Shown here piece after piece: positions 13,141 through 21,068 of a stretch of 43,151 nucleotides of DNA; positions within the stretch are counted from its first letter, which is position 1, and the number at the start of each line of letters is the position of its first letter. The notes beneath the pieces were generated by a model that had not been told where the DNA came from, did not search any database, and was given only the letters and a program-made list of their open reading frames with translations. Source of the stretch: Deltaproteobacteria bacterium (GTDB taxonomy: Bacteria; JAUYMQ01); the NCBI GenBank assembly GCA_030698575.1, contig JAUYMQ010000519.1:1-43151 (forward strand), read 5' to 3'. The position numbers and the translations under genes are program-made.

Positions 13141-14533
13141 AACGCTCTTCCCCTTCCAGCAAACCGGCGCCGACTGGCTTTCCGGCAAACGGGTTGCGCT
13201 CTTGGCTGACGAGATGGGCCTTGGCAAGAGCGCGCAGGCGATCACCGCGGCCGACCAGATCAACGCACAGAGGATTCTAGTCATATGCCCGGCGAGCGTG
13301 AGGATCAACTGGCTCCGCGAGTTCGAGAAGTTCTCAACGCGCGGATTGATATGTGGGCTCGTCTTACAGAGTTCGGACTTGGAAATTTGCTTACGGAAAA
13401 CGGTTGCCGGCGGTATCGTAGCCTGCTCTTACGACTTAGCGACGCAAATCGACGTCAATTTGAAACTGAGTGCGTGGTTAACCGCCGGTACGACATCTAT
13501 ACTCATACTCGATGAAGCGCATTTCCTCAAAAGCACGACAGCCAAGCGCAGCCACGCGATTCTGGCCAAAGGTGGACTCGTTCATCAGGCCGCTCGGGTC
13601 TGGGCTTTATCTGGCACGCCTGCCCCGAATAACCTCGCCGAACTCTGGCCGATGCTCCGGGTATTCGGGATTTGGAACAAAAGCTACGACGCATTTGTTT
13701 CAAAATTCTGCCAAACCCGCCACACCCCGTACGGGCAAGCGATCAGTGGCCACCAAAACATCCCGGAGTTTCGCGCGCTCATCAAGCCGATCATCCTCCG
13801 GCGCAAGAAGGCGGACGTGATGCGTGATCTGCCAAAGATCATGTTTGCCGACGTAACGGTGCCCGCCGGCCCGGTTGATGTAGAGTTGCTATTCCCCGAG
13901 TACTACATCTTCAAGCGGGACGCCGAGTTCCGCGCCGACCTGGAAAAGCAGCGCCGGCTGTTGACCGCCGCCGTGGATCTGGGCGGAGGTGGCATGGGCG
14001 GCTTGAAGATGCTCGAATCGCTGACGATGACTCAGGTCGATCAACACAAGATATCGACGCTGCGGCGCTACACCGGGGCGCAGAAGGTGCAATCCGTTGT
14101 CGACTTGGTCAAGGACGAGCTGGAAAGCGGTCTCGAGAAGATCGTGCTTTTCGCGGTCCACAGGGACGTGATCGAGGGGCTGCGCGAGGGGTTGAAGGAT
14201 TATGGTCCCGTGGTGGTTTACGGCGGCACCAACCCAACCCGGCGGCAGCGCAACATCGACAAGTTCCAGCGCGATCCGAAAACCCGGGTGTTCATTGGGA
14301 ACATCCAAGCGGCCGGCACCGGGATCAATCTCACGGCGGCGCACCACTGCTTGTTCGTTGAGCAGGATTGGGTGCCGAGCAACAACGCTCAGGCCGCAAT
14401 GCGGTTGCACCGGATCGGGCAGACGAAGCCCGTGACCGTGCGGATTGTGCTACTCGAGGATGACGAGCTCGACCGGCGCATTCAGATGACGCTACGGCGC
14501 AAGACAAAAGACTTGGTGGCCGCTTTTGACTGA
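13076..14533 (+). CDS. SNF2-family DEAD/DEAH helicase
   Basis: The protein has all SNF2/RecA-like helicase motifs: LFPFQQTGADWL, Walker A DEMGLGKS (about residues 45-52), ICPASVRINW, DEAH box LILDEAHFLK, ALSGTPAPNN, then the C-terminal lobe with FAVHRDVIEGL. Motifs V and VI are in AAGTGINLTAAHH, DWVPSNNAQAAMRLHRIGQT. It is an ATP-driven DNA translocase likely used in replication or recombination. The start is uncertain: the ATG at 13076 adds a Trp/Arg-rich 20-residue leader that overlaps the upstream gene by 65 bases. The domain itself begins at an ATT codon (13136) overlapping the upstream TGA. Length is normal for phage SNF2 proteins. Confidence 0.88.
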   Translation: MSRWPGGRWRWRNWRSRHGAIETLFPFQQTGADWLSGKRVALLADEMGLGKSAQAITAADQINAQRILVICPASVRINWLREFEKFSTRGLICGLVLQSSDLEICLRKTVAGGIVACSYDLATQIDVNLKLSAWLTAGTTSILILDEAHFLKSTTAKRSHAILAKGGLVHQAARVWALSGTPAPNNLAELWPMLRVFGIWNKSYDAFVSKFCQTRHTPYGQAISGHQNIPEFRALIKPIILRRKKADVMRDLPKIMFADVTVPAGPVDVELLFPEYYIFKRDAEFRADLEKQRRLLTAAVDLGGGGMGGLKMLESLTMTQVDQHKISTLRRYTGAQKVQSVVDLVKDELESGLEKIVLFAVHRDVIEGLREGLKDYGPVVVYGGTNPTRRQRNIDKFQRDPKTRVFIGNIQAAGTGINLTAAHHCLFVEQDWVPSNNAQAAMRLHRIGQTKPVTVRIVLLEDDELDRRIQMTLRRKTKDLVAAFD

Positions 14534-14548
14534 CATGGAGACCGAGCG

Positions 14549-15121
14549 ATGAGCGATACGCCGAGAACGCCTAGTGGCTATGAAACGGCTGCACGGCTAG
14601 GCAACGAGATCGACCTGCTCCGGTGCGAACTCAGCGAGTTGCGGGAGGATGCCGCCGTCGGCCGGAAGTGGCGCACTAACTCAAGCCTCGAAGAGTGGTT
14701 TCCGCTTAGCGCCGAAGAAATAGTGAGGCTCCGGCGCGAACTCGCCGACGCTAAGGAGCGCATCACGGAATTGATTAATGAGGTCCTACGTCGAGCAGAT
14801 AGTTACCATCACTGGCGACACCACTTTGAGCGCGCGGAGAAAGCAGTGGCCGCCCTGGCCGAGCGCGATGAACAGTTGCGGGCGTCGAGGGAGGGAGCGT
14901 ATGGCCTGCTGAAGATTGCCGAGCATCAACGCGAGCGCGCCGAGAAAGCCGAGGCCGCGCTAGCCGCTGAGTGGGAGCGGGCGCGAGAGGAGTGTGCGAG
15001 GGTATGTGAAAGCCGCTGGCACGGAGGGGGCTATCGAAATGAACACGAGCGGTTTGGCGCCAATCAAGAGCTGAGCGCGTGCGCTTCAGCCATCCGCGTC
15101 CTCAAGCGCAAGGAGGCGTGA
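14549..15121 (+). CDS. Coiled-coil hypothetical protein (190 aa)
   Basis: A GGAG site precedes the ATG. The start MSDTPRTPSGYETAARLGNE is followed by two long charged helices (residues about 18-75 and 80-150; many Glu/Arg/Ala heptads such as LRRELADAKERITELINEVL). A C-terminal block follows with three Cys residues (CARVCESRWHGGGYRNEHE). Phage early regions often carry coiled-coil proteins of this kind with no known function. It follows the helicase by 15 bases, and its stop shares a base with the next start. Confidence 0.6.
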   Translation: MSDTPRTPSGYETAARLGNEIDLLRCELSELREDAAVGRKWRTNSSLEEWFPLSAEEIVRLRRELADAKERITELINEVLRRADSYHHWRHHFERAEKAVAALAERDEQLRASREGAYGLLKIAEHQRERAEKAEAALAAEWERAREECARVCESRWHGGGYRNEHERFGANQELSACASAIRVLKRKEA

Positions 15122-15399
15122 TGAGAAAACGTGCCTACACAAAACCGTATCGCGGGGAACTGCCTAGCGCCATGACCCCGTACGAAGCGCGGGCCTTATG
15201 TTTTTGGGCCGCAATAGGGATTGCAAAATCCGATTCTGGAAGTTATCCCGATGCGGCGGGGGTGGGCACAGACGGCGATATGGGAATTGTAGACTCTTGG
15301 GCGAGAGCACTTAAACTTAAATTGCCGATTCAACCGCGATTCGGTGAAGCTAAAAGAAATGCCCGCTACACAGCCAAGCGCAAGGATATCGAGCGATGA
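15121..15399 (+). CDS. Hypothetical protein (92 aa)
   Basis: The ATG at 15121 shares a base with the previous stop and has an AGGAGG site 5 bases upstream, a strong signal. The protein (MRKRAYTKPYRGELPSAMTP) is basic at both ends, with a central AGVGTDGDMGIVDSWARALK. No family is recognised. Its end carries the sequence repeated at 15869-15916. Confidence 0.55.
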   Translation: MRKRAYTKPYRGELPSAMTPYEARALCFWAAIGIAKSDSGSYPDAAGVGTDGDMGIVDSWARALKLKLPIQPRFGEAKRNARYTAKRKDIER

Positions 15400-15890
15400 G
15401 TGATGACCGGGAGTTGCTGAGACGAGTCTTACTGTCGGCCGATCCCGATTGGGAAACTCGGAAGCTCGGGCATGATTGGCCGGAACTTATACGAGATATT
15501 CGCACCGCATTGACCCACGAACCCGCCCCGCCGCAACCCTCGACTGCCAACCAATCGTCTGCGCCCTCTCCCGAGGGCGTAGGGCAGGGAGAGATTGCGG
15601 AAGGGGGCGGGCCTACGTCGAGAACGGACGCGGAGGAATTCTGGTCATATGAGGCGTCAAATATCAAATGTGTTCGCGCCGAGTTTGCCCGCAACCTTGC
15701 ACTCAAACTGCGCAATGCGGAGAAGGACGCAGAACGGTATCGCGCCAACCGTGAACGATCATACGAAAACCTGTGCGCGCATGCTCGCTCTATGGGGCCA
15801 CAAATGCAGACGCCGGATCGTGATGCGTTCATCCGCTATTACGATGATATTGCCGACCGCGCCCTCGTGCGCAAGGAGATCGAGCGATGA
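15396..15890 (+). CDS. Hypothetical protein with Pro/Ser linker (164 aa)
   Basis: The start overlaps the previous stop. An N-terminal helical part (MSDDRELLRRVLLSADPDWE) is joined by a low-complexity linker (about residues 50-80, Pro/Ser/Gly-rich) to a charged helical C-terminal half (FARNLALKLRNAEKDAERYR). The end (ADRALVRKEIER) mirrors the end of the previous gene (AKRKDIER). The linker and mirrored ends suggest assembly from recombined pieces. Function unknown. Confidence 0.55.
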   Translation: MSDDRELLRRVLLSADPDWETRKLGHDWPELIRDIRTALTHEPAPPQPSTANQSSAPSPEGVGQGEIAEGGGPTSRTDAEEFWSYEASNIKCVRAEFARNLALKLRNAEKDAERYRANRERSYENLCAHARSMGPQMQTPDRDAFIRYYDDIADRALVRKEIER

Positions 15891-15964
15891 GCGCTGACCG
15901 GGAGTTGCTGAATCCTGAGAGATCGCGCTCTCAAATGCAAGGACTCGGTCTTGTGATTTTCTAA
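15887..15964 (+). pseudogene. Truncated repeat of the MSxDRELL gene start
   Basis: About 45 bases around 15869-15916 nearly duplicate 15379-15425: the end of one gene (CGCAAGGAxATCGAGCG) followed by the start of another (ATGAGxGxTGACCGGGAG). The second copy encodes MSADRELLNPERSRS and stops after 25 codons. This looks like a remnant left by recombination between repeated gene junctions, although a 25-residue peptide could still be made. Confidence 0.5.
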
Positions 15965-15979
15965 ACGGGATGCTAATCT
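15951..15979 (+). promoter_or_regulatory. Weak sigma-70 promoter ahead of the AT-hook gene
   Basis: TTGTGA (15951-15956) and TAATCT (15974-15979) are 17 bases apart, with TG at 15971-15972 giving an extended -10. The 42-base gap after the remnant is one of the few untranslated gaps in this operon. The boxes are only 4/6 and 3/6 matches. Confidence 0.3.
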
Positions 15980-16006
15980 AGCGCCCATCAACCCGGAGAT
16001 AAAAAC

Positions 16007-16423
16007 GTGATTACACTGAAACTGACATTCAACACCATCGAAGAAGCACTCGTTTTCCTGCAGCCCAAGATCAATGCTACGGCACCGGTATCGGCCGGCC
16101 CCGACAAGGGATCACCGTCCGTAGAGGGGGACAAAGATAAAGTCCTAACCTCCATGCCGGCTGCTGTGGCCCCCATCACGCCCGCCCCGGCGCCCAAGAA
16201 TAAGCCCGGACGGCCCCGGAAGCCCGCCGCTGCTGCCGCCGCCGCTGGCCCGACGGAGGCGGACGTTCGCGCCGCGCTGATGAAGGTGAACGACAAGTTC
16301 GGCGCCAGTGGACTTGCCAAGGTCGCCGAGGTCATCAAGCCGTTCGGTGTGACGCGCGTCGGGGAACTGAAGCCCGTGCAATACCTCGAGGTGATCGCCG
16401 CTGCCGACGGTGCGCTGGCGTGA
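16007..16423 (+). CDS. AT-hook-bearing hypothetical protein (138 aa)
   Basis: A GTG start follows a GGAG site. After MITLKLTFNTIEEALVFLQ comes a Pro/Ala linker containing NKPGRPRKPAAA, an AT-hook-like minor-groove binding motif. A helical C-terminal domain follows (TEADVRAALMKVNDKFGASG, then EVIKPFGVTRVGELKPVQYL). Similar C-terminal domains occur in small phage proteins near DUF2815/DUF2800 genes (recollection). A DNA-binding accessory role in replication or recombination is plausible. The stop overlaps the next start (GTGA). Confidence 0.6.
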   Translation: MITLKLTFNTIEEALVFLQPKINATAPVSAGPDKGSPSVEGDKDKVLTSMPAAVAPITPAPAPKNKPGRPRKPAAAAAAAGPTEADVRAALMKVNDKFGASGLAKVAEVIKPFGVTRVGELKPVQYLEVIAAADGALA

Positions 16424-17607
16424 TTAAACCTCAGAAAACGCATTCCGCGATAGGTGCGTCAAGCATGCACCGCTGGGCTGCGTGCCCGGGCTCGGTCGCC
16501 CTGTCCGACGGCATTCACGCCCCGACCAGCCGCTACGCCGCCGAGGGTACCTGCGCGCATGATCTGGCGGCGGGGTGTTTGATTGCCGGTGTAGATCCGG
16601 ACGTTTATTTCGGCGCCAAGCGGGCCGCCGACGGCTTCGAGTTTACAGTCGACGAGGAAATGGTTGACGGTGTGCGGCTTTACATCGAGGCCGGTGCCGA
16701 TCTTTTCGACAAGGCCGCTGGTGACGAGATGCACGTCGAGCGCAAGTTCGACCTGTCCCATGTCTACCCAGGCCTGTACGGCACCAACGACCGCATCATC
16801 TGGAAGCCGGCGCAACGGCGCCTGATCGTGGACGACTTCAAGTACGGAGCGGGGACGCCGGTCGAAGTCAAGGGCAACAAACAATTGCGATACTACGGTT
16901 TGGGCGCGGTGCTGACGCTGAATCTGCCGGTGATGGAGGTCTGGAATCGCATCATCCAGCCCCGATGCCCGCACCCGGACGGCCCGATCCGCGAAGAGAA
17001 GCTGAACGCGCTCGATCTGCTGGACTTTCGGGGCGAACTCATTGCTGCGGCCAAAGCCACCAAGGCCGCCGACGCGGGCTTGGTTGCGGGCGACCACTGC
17101 CAATTCTGCCCCGCGGCGGGCGTGTGCCCCGAGCTCGCGAAAAAGGCGCAGCACGCTGCGGCGCTCGCGTTCGAGAACGTAGTGCCGCCGACGCCCGAGA
17201 ATCCGAAGGGCATTGACTACGACAAGCTAGCCGAGGCGCTGCGCCTTGCGCCGGTGGTCAAGTCCTGGGCGACGGCGGTGGATGAACTTGCCTACGCCGA
17301 GGCCGAGTCGGGCAAGACGATCCCCGGCTACAAGCTGGTCGACAAACGGGCGAACCGCACGTGGGTCGACGTGGCCAAGGCCGAGCAAACGCTGAAGGAA
17401 CTCGGCTTGGGCGAGACGCAGATGTACCCGCTGCCGGTGCTGAAGTCGCCGCCGCAGATCGAGAAGGTGCTGGGCAAGAAAGAATTCGCCGTGATCGCGC
17501 CCGGTCTGGTGGAGCGGAAGTCGTCGGGTCATGCGTTGGTGCCCGACTCCGACAAACGGCCGGCAGTCACGAAGCAGAGTGCCGCCGACGTGTTCACTAA
17601 CGCTTAA
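16420..17607 (+). CDS. DUF2800 protein, Cas4-like PD-(D/E)XK nuclease
   Basis: The 395-residue protein matches DUF2800, a family of the PD-(D/E)XK nuclease superfamily. An early Cys (HRWAACPGSVALS) and a late cluster (DHCQFCPAAGVCPEL) together give the four Cys expected for an iron-sulfur cluster as in Cas4/AddB nucleases. Catalytic residues are in YGTNDRII and LIVDDFKYGAG (D-x-K). The helical QLRYYGLGAVL follows, as in the superfamily. It likely processes DNA ends in recombination with the SSB-like partner next to it. GTG start overlaps the previous stop. Confidence 0.85.
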   Translation: MIKPQKTHSAIGASSMHRWAACPGSVALSDGIHAPTSRYAAEGTCAHDLAAGCLIAGVDPDVYFGAKRAADGFEFTVDEEMVDGVRLYIEAGADLFDKAAGDEMHVERKFDLSHVYPGLYGTNDRIIWKPAQRRLIVDDFKYGAGTPVEVKGNKQLRYYGLGAVLTLNLPVMEVWNRIIQPRCPHPDGPIREEKLNALDLLDFRGELIAAAKATKAADAGLVAGDHCQFCPAAGVCPELAKKAQHAAALAFENVVPPTPENPKGIDYDKLAEALRLAPVVKSWATAVDELAYAEAESGKTIPGYKLVDKRANRTWVDVAKAEQTLKELGLGETQMYPLPVLKSPPQIEKVLGKKEFAVIAPGLVERKSSGHALVPDSDKRPAVTKQSAADVFTNA

Positions 17608-17627
17608 CGCTGAAAAGGAAATTTGAA

Positions 17628-18191
17628 ATGCTCGAAAACGTCATTACATCGCCGTTCCGCGTGTCGTACCCGCAGGTGTTCCGGTCCAAACACAACGACC
17701 TGAACGGCAAGGATGAGTACTCCGTCGTCGCGCTCTTCCCTAAGGGCGCCGACCTGTCCGTGCTGCAAAAGGCCGCGAACGACGCCATCGTGGATAAGTG
17801 GGGTGCGGACAAGGCCAAGTGGCCGAAGCCGTTGCGTTCGCCCTTCCGCAAGCACGAAGAGAAGGAAAAGGACGGCAAGCTGCCAGAAGGTATGGAGCCG
17901 GGGGGCATTTTCATATCCCTGCGCTCGATCCAGCGGCCCGGCCTGGTGGACGGCGACCGGCAGCCGGTGATCGACGAGACGGGGTTCTACGCCGGGTGCT
18001 ATGCGAGGGCGCAGGTCCGGGCGTATGCCTACGACATGAAGGGCAACAAGGGCGTCGCCTTCGGGCTGCAGAACTTGCAGAAGATGGCCGACGGCGACCC
18101 GTTGAGTGGGCGGCAGAAGGCGGAAGATGCCTTTGAGCCGGTGGCAGGCGTGGCGGCGGACGCTGACGCCGGCGATCCGTTCGGCGCGTAA
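17628..18191 (+). CDS. DUF2815 ssDNA-binding-like protein
   Basis: The 187-residue protein (MLENVITSPFRVSYPQVFRS) matches DUF2815, a family regarded as OB-fold single-strand DNA-binding proteins akin to T7 gp2.5. Recognisable parts are FRVSYPQVF, EYSVVALFPKGAD, the PGGIFISLRSIQRPGLVD strand and GCYARAQVRAYAYDMKGNKG with GLQNLQKMADGD. The acidic C-terminal tail (ADADAGDPFGA) is typical of SSBs that recruit partners. It lies between the nuclease and DNA polymerase genes, with a GGAAA site upstream, and is followed by a terminator. Confidence 0.82.
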   Translation: MLENVITSPFRVSYPQVFRSKHNDLNGKDEYSVVALFPKGADLSVLQKAANDAIVDKWGADKAKWPKPLRSPFRKHEEKEKDGKLPEGMEPGGIFISLRSIQRPGLVDGDRQPVIDETGFYAGCYARAQVRAYAYDMKGNKGVAFGLQNLQKMADGDPLSGRQKAEDAFEPVAGVAADADAGDPFGA

Positions 18192-18213
18192 GCACTGATG
18201 CGATGAACCTCTG

Positions 18214-18237
18214 CACCGCCCTTCGGGGCGGTGTTTT
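18214..18237 (+). terminator. Strong hairpin terminator directly before the DNA polymerase gene
   Basis: CACCGCCC (18214-18221) pairs perfectly with GGGCGGTG (18226-18233) around a stable TTCG tetraloop and is followed by TTTT. It ends 5 bases before the polymerase ATG. Besides ending the upstream transcript, the stem holds the only purine-rich stretch that could serve as ribosome site for that gene. Confidence 0.8.
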
Positions 18238-18242
18238 CCCGA

Positions 18243-20243
18243 ATGACCGCCTACCTTCACGTTGACTTCGAAACCCGCAGCACTCTCGACCTGCGCAAAG
18301 TCGGGCTGCACAACTACGCCCGGCATCCGACGACGGATGTGTGGTGCTGCGGGATGGCGTTGGGGGATGGCAAGATCGGGATGTCCACGCTGGCCGATAA
18401 GCATTGGATTCCGCCCGATTTTGCTGTGCATGTTAAATCGGGTGGCACAGTCGTTGCCCACAACGCCGCCTTCGAGCTCACGATCTGGAACGAGGTCATG
18501 GTGCCGCGCTACGGCTGGCCTGTTCCGAAGCCCGGGCAGTGCCAATGCACGATGGCGATGGCTTACGCGATGGCGCTGCCGGGCGCCCTCGAGAACGCGG
18601 CTGCGGCTGTCGGGCTCGACGCGCGCAAGGACATGGCGGGGCACCGGCTGATGCTGCAGATGGCCGCGCCGCGCTCGCTCGATCCGCTGACGTGGTGGGA
18701 CGACCCCGCCCGCTTAGAGCGCCTGTACGACTACTGCAAGACTGATGTGGAGGTGGAGCGCCAGCTTTACAAACGGCTCTTGGCGCTGCCGCCAACAGAG
18801 CAAGCACTGTGGCTTCTCGATCAGCGCATCAACAACCGGGGCGTCTACGTAGATCGGGCTGCTGTTCAGGCAGCGATCGAGATCGTGGAGTCCGAGCAGA
18901 CCCGGCTCAACCAGGAAATGCGCCGTGTCACGAACAACGCCGTCGCCACCTGTTCCGCCGTCGGCCAGTTGGGCGACTGGATCCGGTTCCGGGGCGTAGC
19001 GATGCCCGGCGTGGCGAAGGCCGACGTGCTGGACGCGCTCACCGACGACACGTTGCCGCCGGATGTCGCCAAAGCGTTGCGATTGCGACAAGAGGCAGCA
19101 AAAACCTCGACGGCGAAGCTGAAGAAAATGATGGAGTCGGCGTCCGGGGACGGCCGGCTGCGCGGCATGTTCCAGTACCACGGGGCGGGCACCGGCCGAT
19201 GGGCCGCCCGTAAGGTGCAATTGCATAATTTACCCCGCCCCAAGATTGGGCAGCCGGAGATTGACGGGATTTTCCATATCCTGAGCAAGCCCGATCCGGC
19301 GCCGCACAAAGCCCGCCTGATCGACATGATGTACGGGCCGCCGCTCGACAACATCTCGTCCTGCCTGCGCGGCATGCTGACCGCCGGCCCAGGCAAGCAC
19401 TTGATCGCGGGCGACTTCGCCAATATCGAGGGGCGGGGTATTGCGTGGCTGGCGGGCGAGCAGTGGAAGCTCAATGCCTTTCAGGCGCATGACAACGGTG
19501 TTGGCTCCGGCATTTACGAGCTTGCTTATGGCAGAGCCTTCGGAGTGGATCCCGCCGAAGTGACGAGTGAGCAGCGTCAAGTCGGCAAGGTGATGGAGCT
19601 CGCTCTGGGGTATCAGGGTGGGGTGGGCGCATTTCAGATGATGGCGAAGGGGTATAACGTCGCCGTGCCCGACGCGCAGGCCGAGGAATTCAAGCTCCGC
19701 TGGCGCGAGGTGCACCCAGCAGTCGTGAATTACTGGTACGCGCTCGAGGCCGCCGCGATCGACGCCGTGCTGCATCCCGGTGTCGTGACGACCGCCGGCC
19801 CGGCCGAGTGCGAAGTGAAGTTTCGCGTCAAGGGGTCGTTCCTGTGGTGCAAGCTGCCGAGCGGCCGCAATCTCTGCTACCCCTACCCGAAGATGAAGCC
19901 GCGGGAAACCCCGTGGGGTGAGATGAAGGACCAGATTCACTACATGACGGTGGACGGGCAATCGAATAAGTGGGTCGAAACGCACACCTACGGCGGCAAG
20001 CTCTCCGAGAACATCACCCAGGCGATCAGCCGGGACATCTTGGCGCACGCGATGAATGAGCTTGAGAAGCGACATTACGATATCGTGCTGCACGTTCACG
20101 ACGAAGTCGTAGTCGAGGTGCCCGAGGATGCGAAGCCATCGACGATGGAGAATGTCGCGCGAATCATGGAGCTCGTGCCGGAGTGGGCGTTTGGGTTCCC
20201 GATCAAGGTCAAAGCGTGGCGTGGGGTGAGGTACCGCAAGTGA
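18243..20243 (+). CDS. DNA polymerase, family A, with 3'-5' exonuclease
   Basis: The 666-residue enzyme replicates the phage genome. The exonuclease domain is intact: motif I HVDFETRST (D8, E10), motif II VVAHNAAFEL, motif III YDYCKTDVEVE. The polymerase domain has motif A GDFANIEGRGIAWLAGE, motif B RQVGKVMELALGYQGGVG and motif C LHVHDEVVVEVP. There is no 5'-3' nuclease domain, as usual for phage enzymes. The ATG at 18243 gives MTAYLHVDFETRS; an earlier GTG lies inside the terminator hairpin. No free ribosome site is visible, so translation may need hairpin opening. The end overlaps the methyltransferase start (GTGA). Confidence 0.93.
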   Translation: MTAYLHVDFETRSTLDLRKVGLHNYARHPTTDVWCCGMALGDGKIGMSTLADKHWIPPDFAVHVKSGGTVVAHNAAFELTIWNEVMVPRYGWPVPKPGQCQCTMAMAYAMALPGALENAAAAVGLDARKDMAGHRLMLQMAAPRSLDPLTWWDDPARLERLYDYCKTDVEVERQLYKRLLALPPTEQALWLLDQRINNRGVYVDRAAVQAAIEIVESEQTRLNQEMRRVTNNAVATCSAVGQLGDWIRFRGVAMPGVAKADVLDALTDDTLPPDVAKALRLRQEAAKTSTAKLKKMMESASGDGRLRGMFQYHGAGTGRWAARKVQLHNLPRPKIGQPEIDGIFHILSKPDPAPHKARLIDMMYGPPLDNISSCLRGMLTAGPGKHLIAGDFANIEGRGIAWLAGEQWKLNAFQAHDNGVGSGIYELAYGRAFGVDPAEVTSEQRQVGKVMELALGYQGGVGAFQMMAKGYNVAVPDAQAEEFKLRWREVHPAVVNYWYALEAAAIDAVLHPGVVTTAGPAECEVKFRVKGSFLWCKLPSGRNLCYPYPKMKPRETPWGEMKDQIHYMTVDGQSNKWVETHTYGGKLSENITQAISRDILAHAMNELEKRHYDIVLHVHDEVVVEVPEDAKPSTMENVARIMELVPEWAFGFPIKVKAWRGVRYRK

Positions 20244-20842
20244 AATATACGACTGTCGTAGCGGACCCACCATGGCCCATTGAATGGGTAGGCGGGGGCG
20301 CGTACCGAACGAATGGCAGGGGTGAAAAACACCTAAATGCGAAGTTCAAAGCCCCTCTCCCATACTCCACTCTTAGCATCAACGACATTTGCGCTTTCAG
20401 GGTTATTGATTTTGTGGCGTCAGATGCGCACCTGTACTTGTGGGCACCAGACAAGTTTTTGATTTCGGGTGATGCTGCGCGCGTTGCGATAGCGTGGGGG
20501 TTCAAACCGCTGCGGTTGTTTGTGTGGGCAAAAAACGGTTTTGCTCTCGGTCGTTTTCCACGGCCGCAGCACGAGCAGGCTTTGATTTGCCGACGGGGAA
20601 ACCTCGCCTTCCGGGTTAACAATGTTGGTAGCGTGCAAACATGGAAGATGCCGTACGCCCGAAGTGGGCGGTCATTTGCGCGGGTGCACTCTCGCAAGCC
20701 CGATGAATTTCTGGATCTTGTAGAACGCGCCAGCCCAGGGCCGTATTTGGAACTATTTGCACGGCGCAATCGTCGTGGTTGGGCTGCGTGGGGGAACGAG
20801 TGTCATTCAGAAAATCTTGACATGACGGGTGTTTTTCTGTGA
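20240..20842 (+). CDS. MT-A70-type adenine-N6 DNA methyltransferase
   Basis: The GTG at 20240 overlaps the polymerase stop and opens (M)KYTTVVADPPWPIEW. DPPW is the catalytic motif of the MT-A70 family, which methylates adenine N6. Further family blocks are HLYLWAPDKFL, AWGFKPLRLFVWAKNG, HEQALICRRGN, and the SAM-pocket end ASPGPYLELFARRNRRGWAAWGNE. At 200 residues it is normal for phage stand-alone enzymes. It probably protects phage DNA from host restriction. Codon use is less GC-rich than in the polymerase gene, which may mean separate acquisition. Confidence 0.88.
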   Translation: MKYTTVVADPPWPIEWVGGGAYRTNGRGEKHLNAKFKAPLPYSTLSINDICAFRVIDFVASDAHLYLWAPDKFLISGDAARVAIAWGFKPLRLFVWAKNGFALGRFPRPQHEQALICRRGNLAFRVNNVGSVQTWKMPYARSGRSFARVHSRKPDEFLDLVERASPGPYLELFARRNRRGWAAWGNECHSENLDMTGVFL

Positions 20843-21036
20843 GCGACATCGCTGACCAAGGCAACGACACCGCCGAGATGTTCCTGAGTGCCAGCCTGCG
20901 TAATCTGAAGCCGGTCCCACCGGCACACGGAATAGGGATGTGCCTCAACTGCGGGGCCGCCGTGCCAGGCGAGCAGCAGCGTTGGTGCGACATCGAGTGT
21001 CGGGAGGATTGGGAACGTGCGAATCATCGTCGGTGA
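20839..21036 (+). CDS. Small zinc-finger protein (65 aa)
   Basis: The GTG start overlaps the previous stop. The N-terminal half is flexible; the C-terminal half has Cys35, Cys38, Cys50 and Cys54 (CLNCGAAVPGEQQRWC followed by ECRE), a CxxC-x11-CxxxC zinc ribbon or knuckle. It probably binds nucleic acid or protein. Such small zinc proteins are common next to phage methyltransferases and primases (recollection). It stands alone, without a catalytic domain. Confidence 0.6.
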   Translation: MSDIADQGNDTAEMFLSASLRNLKPVPPAHGIGMCLNCGAAVPGEQQRWCDIECREDWERANHRR

Positions 21037-21068
21037 CGTGCCGCTGAGATGGCGCGAAAGAGGTGCGC

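Noticed and set aside
18231-18243. GTG at 18231 as DNA polymerase start
   Set aside because: It lies inside the terminator stem and T-run; the ATG at 18243 begins exactly at the exonuclease domain.
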